From: SAR202 cluster bacterium
Lineage (GTDB): Bacteria > Chloroflexota > Dehalococcoidia > Lucifugimonadales > UBA826
Assembly (NCBI GenBank): GCA_009392675.1
Contig: VFFY01000163.1
Span: forward strand, 1-9,846
Length of the DNA: 9,846 nucleotides
Direction: 5' to 3'
How positions within the stretch are numbered: the first letter of the stretch is position 1; every line of letters starts with the position of its first letter. Below the pieces are notes generated by a model. It did not search any database. It saw only the letters and a list, made by a program, of their open reading frames with translations, and was not told the origin of the DNA. Positions 6,652 to 9,846 of the stretch are shown here, piece after piece. A program made the translations under genes and the position numbers.

Positions 6652-7839
6652 ATGTCAGCAGTAGATACTGTCTCCTCAGGGGCCCTAAGACATTTACGAA
6701 TTATTGACCTTACAAGAGTTTGGGCTGGGCCACTTGGAACACGTACTTTGGCCGACTTTGGCGCTGAAGTAATAAAAGTGAGTGATCCTAGAATTCCCTT
6801 AAGTAGGGTAGGAAAAGTCAATGATAAGTTAAATAGGAACAAATTGAATATTGCTCTAAGGCTGGACAAACCTGAAGGAAGAGACGTGTTCCTTGACCTA
6901 GTCTCCGTTGGAGATGTTGTAATCGAAAATTTCCGCCCGAGGGTCATGAGAAATTTGGATATAACTTACGGCAAGCTCCTTGAAGTTAATCCAAACCTAC
7001 TGATGTGTTCAATGCCTGGATTTGGGCTCGCTGGGCCTTATTCAGAATATCCTGCATTTGGATCAACTGCAGAGGCGATGGCTGGTATAAATTCAATGAT
7101 TGGTTATGTTCCAGACAGACCTTTACAGACGGGTTTATCTTATGCGGACCCGGTTTCGGGTCTAAATCTCGTCAATGTTATTCTGGCCTTTGCTCGGAGG
7201 AGAAGTGTAACTGGGAAAGGGAATTTCATAGATTTAGCTCTTGCAGATAGTCCATTAGGGACACTTGGCGAGTTTTTTGTTGCAAATTCTGCCATCGACT
7301 ATAAGCAACACCCAAACGGTAACCGTCATTCACAATACGCCCCCCACGGGGCTTTCAGATGTTTTGGAGACGATCAATGGATAGCCATATCAATTACAAA
7401 CCATTTCCAATGGGAGCGATTGAAAGTTGAGATCGACGATAGTCGGTTAGAAAACCCTGGCTACGGTGATCTTTCAGGTAGGAAAGCTAATGAAGGAGCC
7501 ATAAATAGAATAATGGAAGAATGGACTTCAAGGAAAGATGCAGGTGAATTAATGGAACAATTGCAACAGAAAGGGGTCCCAGCAGCTAAAGTGTCAAACA
7601 ATCTAGATGTCTTAAATGATCCCCATCTCAATGAACGAGAGTATTTTTCATATCTTAAAATTTCAGAAGAAAACATCGAGAAATATGACGGGCAGGCGAT
7701 ACCGGGTAATCAGAAGGAAAGATCTAAATGGTTTCCAATGAGGGATCTTGGGGAAGATTCCAACAGTATTGTAATGGAATACCTTGGTTATTCGAAGGAT
7801 AAATACCTATCTCTGTTGGAGCAAAAGGTCATCTCTTAA
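6652..7839 (+). CDS. CaiB/BaiF family III CoA-transferase, type B subunit, second copy
   Basis: This 395-residue protein is the paralogue of 2374-3567 and aligns with it without gaps through about residue 200. It has LRIIDLTRVWAGPLGTR (15-31), FGAEVIKVSDPRIPL (36-50), LNRNKLNIALRLDKPEGRD (60-78), IENFRPRVMRNLDITY (91-106) and MPGFGLAGPYSEYPAFG (121-137). The probable catalytic Asp166 is in YADPVSG, 21 residues before TGKGNF, where the usual GQ is GN. The C-terminal part repeats the type B hallmarks: LNEREYF, a KYDGQAIPGN segment and IVMEYLGYSKD, without an APxLGEH block. ATG at 6652 follows the type A stop by 7 bp and has no good Shine-Dalgarno sequence, so it probably depends on translation of its partner. 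Together with 5469-6644 it should form a second heteromeric CoA-transferase. Which acid it uses, and whether it acts on the carboxylation product or a different substrate, is open. Confidence 0.9.
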   Translation: MSAVDTVSSGALRHLRIIDLTRVWAGPLGTRTLADFGAEVIKVSDPRIPLSRVGKVNDKLNRNKLNIALRLDKPEGRDVFLDLVSVGDVVIENFRPRVMRNLDITYGKLLEVNPNLLMCSMPGFGLAGPYSEYPAFGSTAEAMAGINSMIGYVPDRPLQTGLSYADPVSGLNLVNVILAFARRRSVTGKGNFIDLALADSPLGTLGEFFVANSAIDYKQHPNGNRHSQYAPHGAFRCFGDDQWIAISITNHFQWERLKVEIDDSRLENPGYGDLSGRKANEGAINRIMEEWTSRKDAGELMEQLQQKGVPAAKVSNNLDVLNDPHLNEREYFSYLKISEENIEKYDGQAIPGNQKERSKWFPMRDLGEDSNSIVMEYLGYSKDKYLSLLEQKVIS

Positions 7840-7853
7840 AGGAAGTTTTGTAA

Positions 7854-8528
7854 ATGTCTAATTATTCACATGTTCTTGTCGTAAGTGGAGGTATGGACTC
7901 TGCCACCCTAGCCCACATGTGTGTGCAAGAAGGCGGTTCACCTTATCTGATCACCTTCGATTACGGTCAAAAACACAGAAAAGAAATTGAATACGCGCGA
8001 TTACTCGCAGAAAATTTGGGTGTACCCCACCAAGTCGTTGATATATCAAATATACAAAATTTACTCGGAGGGTCGGCCCTTACTGATGATGGCATAGAGG
8101 TACCAGAAGGCCACTACGCAGCCTCTAATATGGCAATAACGGTTGTGCCAAATCGGAACGCAATTTTTCTGACAATAGCCTACGGCGCAGCTGTTTCCTT
8201 CGAATCTAAGTTTGTGGGGGCAGCTATGCATACTGGTGACCATACTATCTATCCCGATTGCCGGCCTGAATTTGTAGACATTTTTGGTATCATGCAAAAA
8301 ATTGCAACTGAAGGAACGGGTGATGCAGACCTCAGTCTTTGGACTCCTTTCATTGACAAAAGCAAAGCAGAAATAGCCCAAATCGGGTTAGCTATGGATC
8401 TAGACTACGAAGAAACTTGGAGCTGTTACAAAGGTGATCGGCTGCATTGTGGCAGATGCGGTACATGCGTAGAGCGGAAAGAAGCTTTTGAATTAATCGG
8501 AGCTACCGATCCAACCCGATACCAATAG
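7854..8528 (+). CDS. queC: 7-cyano-7-deazaguanine (preQ0) synthase QueC
   Basis: QueC converts 7-carboxy-7-deazaguanine to preQ0 with ATP and ammonia, a late step in making the queuosine precursor in the cytoplasm. The 224-residue length is standard. The N-terminal PP-loop reads SGGMDSATLA (11-20), followed by FDYGQKHRKE (35-44), VPNRNAIFL (98-106) and HTGDHTIYPDCRPEF (126-140). A C-terminal zinc site is complete: Cys191, Cys199, Cys202 and Cys205 in the ETWSCYKG and CGRCGTC segments, then ERKEAF. All expected motifs are intact, so it looks like a working housekeeping enzyme rather than the diverged QueC-like proteins of defence clusters. ATG at 7854 has AAAGGAAG at 7838-7845, overlapping the stop of the preceding gene, eight bases upstream. 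The 14-bp gap suggests it is read from the CoA-transferase/carboxylase transcript. QueD, QueE and FolE are not in the window. Confidence 0.97.
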   Translation: MSNYSHVLVVSGGMDSATLAHMCVQEGGSPYLITFDYGQKHRKEIEYARLLAENLGVPHQVVDISNIQNLLGGSALTDDGIEVPEGHYAASNMAITVVPNRNAIFLTIAYGAAVSFESKFVGAAMHTGDHTIYPDCRPEFVDIFGIMQKIATEGTGDADLSLWTPFIDKSKAEIAQIGLAMDLDYEETWSCYKGDRLHCGRCGTCVERKEAFELIGATDPTRYQ

Positions 8529-8657
8529 GGTAAGTTAGTTTCTTATAAATTGAGTATTCCGACTCGAAAACAATGACTTTTGCCGTTTTATTTATTTCAG
8601 CGGTTTATACTACCTAGAATAGCGAATGGCTTTGAATCAATTAGGGAAACTCGTTTT
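8529..8657. promoter_or_regulatory. Gap between queC and nuclease gene; possible weak promoter
   Basis: This 129-bp AT-rich gap is the longest in the + strand block after the operon start. TATACT at 8606-8611 resembles a -10 box. The nearest -35-like hexamer, TTGCCG at 8580-8585, is 20 bp away, longer than the usual 17, so the promoter is weakly supported. A start about 7 bp after TATACT would leave a leader of about 40 nt before the TTG chosen for the nuclease. No GC-rich hairpin with a T-run is seen after queC, so read-through into the nuclease remains possible. Confidence 0.25.
8643..8649 (+). promoter_or_regulatory. Ribosome binding site deciding the TTG start of the nuclease gene
   Basis: AGGGAAA lies eight bases before TTG at 8658. 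The frame is open upstream to a TGA at 8574-8576, and the only other candidate, TTG at 8580, has no purine-rich element before it and would add 26 residues of no recognised character. This favours 8658 as the start. Confidence 0.5.
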
Positions 8658-9846
8658 TTGAATCGTCGAACTTGGGTCAGTGCAACAGCAACACGTAATT
8701 ACGCTATTAACGATCCTCTTTTGGATTGGCTTCACTATCACGGAAAATCAAAAGGCTTTAGACCGGACACTGAATACGCGGATTACGACGAAAGGACCGA
8801 TTTTAGGCTTTTCATCATGAATCAAGGAAATCGATTCGAATCCTCCGTTACGAAATACATTTCTGAACTATTCCCTATACATAGAGTAAGAGAACCGATG
8901 GAATCTAGTTCCGATGACAGTGTGTTCTCAAAAACTTTATCCGCGATGCGTTTAGGTTCCCCAGTTATCTACCAGGCTGTCCTTAGGGATGAGAAAACCG
9001 AGACTTATGGGATCGCCGACTTTCTTATAAGAAGTGATGTTTTCGGGGAACTATTTTCTCGATATAGAGGAGATGAATCCACCATACTAGGATCCCCTCT
9101 CTTAGGAGATGAGTCATGGCATTACCGAATTCTGGATGCCAAATTCACGACCCTCAGATTTTCAGCGGCCGGCAACTTATCGACTAGTGGGTCTGCCTGG
9201 GCCTATATGTTGCAACTTTTCATATATAACAGGGCCTTGGGTAACATGCAGGGATACACCCCTCCTAATGCCTATTTACTGGGCCGCAAATGGTCACAAA
9301 CGGCCAGAGGGGAAACACTTCGGGGAACCAATTTTATGGATCGTCTTGGGGAAGTTCCTATGGATTATTTTTCTGGGAGCAGAGGAACCCTTGAAGATGT
9401 CGTAGCTAATGCCTGTGAATGGATACGAAATGTGCGAACTAATGGCCATTCATGGGAAGCACTACCTACCCCATCCATTCCTGAATTAAGGCCAAATATG
9501 AGTTCCACTGCTGATCAACCCTGGCATCACGCAAAAGGCGAGATCAACGACTCCTTGAAAGATTTGACCACCCTCTGGGGAGTTGGGGTAGAAAAAAGAA
9601 ACACGGCAAATAGGGAAGGTATCTTCAAATGGGACCATGAAGGTTTAAAGGCTGAAGACCTCGGCGTCAAGGCGAAAGGGAGTGCAAAGACCCTACAAGC
9701 AATCCTAGACGTAAACAAAATTGAAACTAGTCCCGTCGAGCCTTCATTTATTGAAGACTTGGATAACACGTGGCGCCAGCCCGCAAAGGTTGAATTTTTC
9801 GTTGATTTTGAAACAGTTTCCGATCTTAATGATGATTTTGCAAATA
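8658..9846 (+). CDS. RecB/Cas4-like PD-(D/E)XK nuclease fused to RNase H-like exonuclease domain (TM0106-like; C-terminus cut by window edge)
   Basis: An open frame from TTG 8658 to the window end gives 396 residues. A RecB-type PD-(D/E)XK nuclease core is visible: GNRFESSV (57-64, candidate Glu61), YGIADFLI (118-125, Asp121), WHYRILDAKFTT (154-165, Asp160 and Lys162) and YMLQLFIYNRALGNMQG (183-199, the Q-x3-Y motif with Gln186 and Tyr190), then AYLLGR (205-210). Residues 300-340 include LKDLTTLWGVGVEKRNTANR and a GIFKW segment, which resembles the helix-hairpin-helix linker of TM0106-type RecB-like proteins. The frame ends in VEFFVDFETVSDL (378-390), whose DxE (Asp383, Glu385) looks like the first motif of an RNase_H_2/DEDD exonuclease domain. 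The protein is therefore likely a soluble double-nuclease; a helicase domain could follow beyond the edge but cannot be seen. Its substrate and role (repair, defence or other) are unknown. No stop or frameshift was found in the visible part. Confidence 0.8.
   Translation, partial: MNRRTWVSATATRNYAINDPLLDWLHYHGKSKGFRPDTEYADYDERTDFRLFIMNQGNRFESSVTKYISELFPIHRVREPMESSSDDSVFSKTLSAMRLGSPVIYQAVLRDEKTETYGIADFLIRSDVFGELFSRYRGDESTILGSPLLGDESWHYRILDAKFTTLRFSAAGNLSTSGSAWAYMLQLFIYNRALGNMQGYTPPNAYLLGRKWSQTARGETLRGTNFMDRLGEVPMDYFSGSRGTLEDVVANACEWIRNVRTNGHSWEALPTPSIPELRPNMSSTADQPWHHAKGEINDSLKDLTTLWGVGVEKRNTANREGIFKWDHEGLKAEDLGVKAKGSAKTLQAILDVNKIETSPVEPSFIEDLDNTWRQPAKVEFFVDFETVSDLNDDFAN

Noticed and set aside
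1202..7839. Recent tandem duplication or assembly artefact of the CoA-transferase pair
   Set aside because: The copies differ at many synonymous and non-synonymous sites and have different junctions (4-bp overlap versus 7-bp gap), so the duplication is old and real.
8562..8600. Possible terminator from AAAAC pairing with GTTTT after queC
   Set aside because: The stem would be five A/T-rich pairs with a 13-base loop and the following bases are not a clean T-run, so it is too weak to call.
9109..9405. 98-residue + strand frame beginning at an ATG
   Set aside because: It lies in a different frame inside the nuclease gene, whose DAK and QLFIY motifs fall in the other frame over the same bases.
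7854..9846. A Qat or Dpd-type defence system
   Set aside because: queC has all standard motifs and no QatA/QatB ATPase, TatD-like nuclease or DpdA transglycosylase is present; adjacency alone is not enough.

Overview
The window holds a seven-gene, closely packed block on the + strand (1202-8528), a divergent partial membrane glycosyltransferase gene at the left edge (minus strand, 1061 to the window start) and a partial nuclease gene running off the right edge (8658 onward). Base composition looks moderate by eye, UUG starts are common (three of eight plus-strand genes) and the genes are dense. No rRNA, tRNA or mobile element marks the taxon. A free-living bacterium rich in CaiB/BaiF paralogues would fit, for example a marine Chloroflexota (SAR202-like) lineage, but that placement is only a guess.

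Core of the window: two pairs of family III (CaiB/BaiF) CoA-transferase subunits flank a biotin-dependent carboxyl-transfer module. The order is type A (1202-2377), type B (2374-3567), a 73-residue stand-alone biotin carrier (3594-3815), a 533-residue carboxyltransferase (3859-5460), a second type A (5469-6644) and a second type B (6652-7839). The two A genes are clear paralogues of each other, as are the two B genes, while A and B differ within each pair. The layout therefore looks like a duplicated heteromeric CoA-transferase, as in the two-subunit SmtAB or BbsEF enzymes. No biotin carboxylase is present, so the carboxyl donor either is made in trans or is another carboxylated substrate (transcarboxylase logic). 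A working model is a pathway that moves CoA onto an organic acid, adds, removes or transfers a carboxyl group on the thioester, and moves CoA to another acid. The substrates cannot be read from the sequence.

queC (7854-8528) follows with a 14-bp gap and its own ribosome binding site, so it probably shares the transcript although its role in 7-deazaguanine (queuosine precursor) synthesis is unrelated on its face. After a 129-bp gap comes a multi-domain nuclease: a RecB/Cas4-like PD-(D/E)XK domain, a helix-hairpin-helix-like linker and the start of an RNase H-like/DEDD exonuclease domain, cut by the window edge.

The 140-bp divergent gap at 1062-1201 is the most likely place for promoters of both the glycosyltransferase and the CoA/carboxylase operon.
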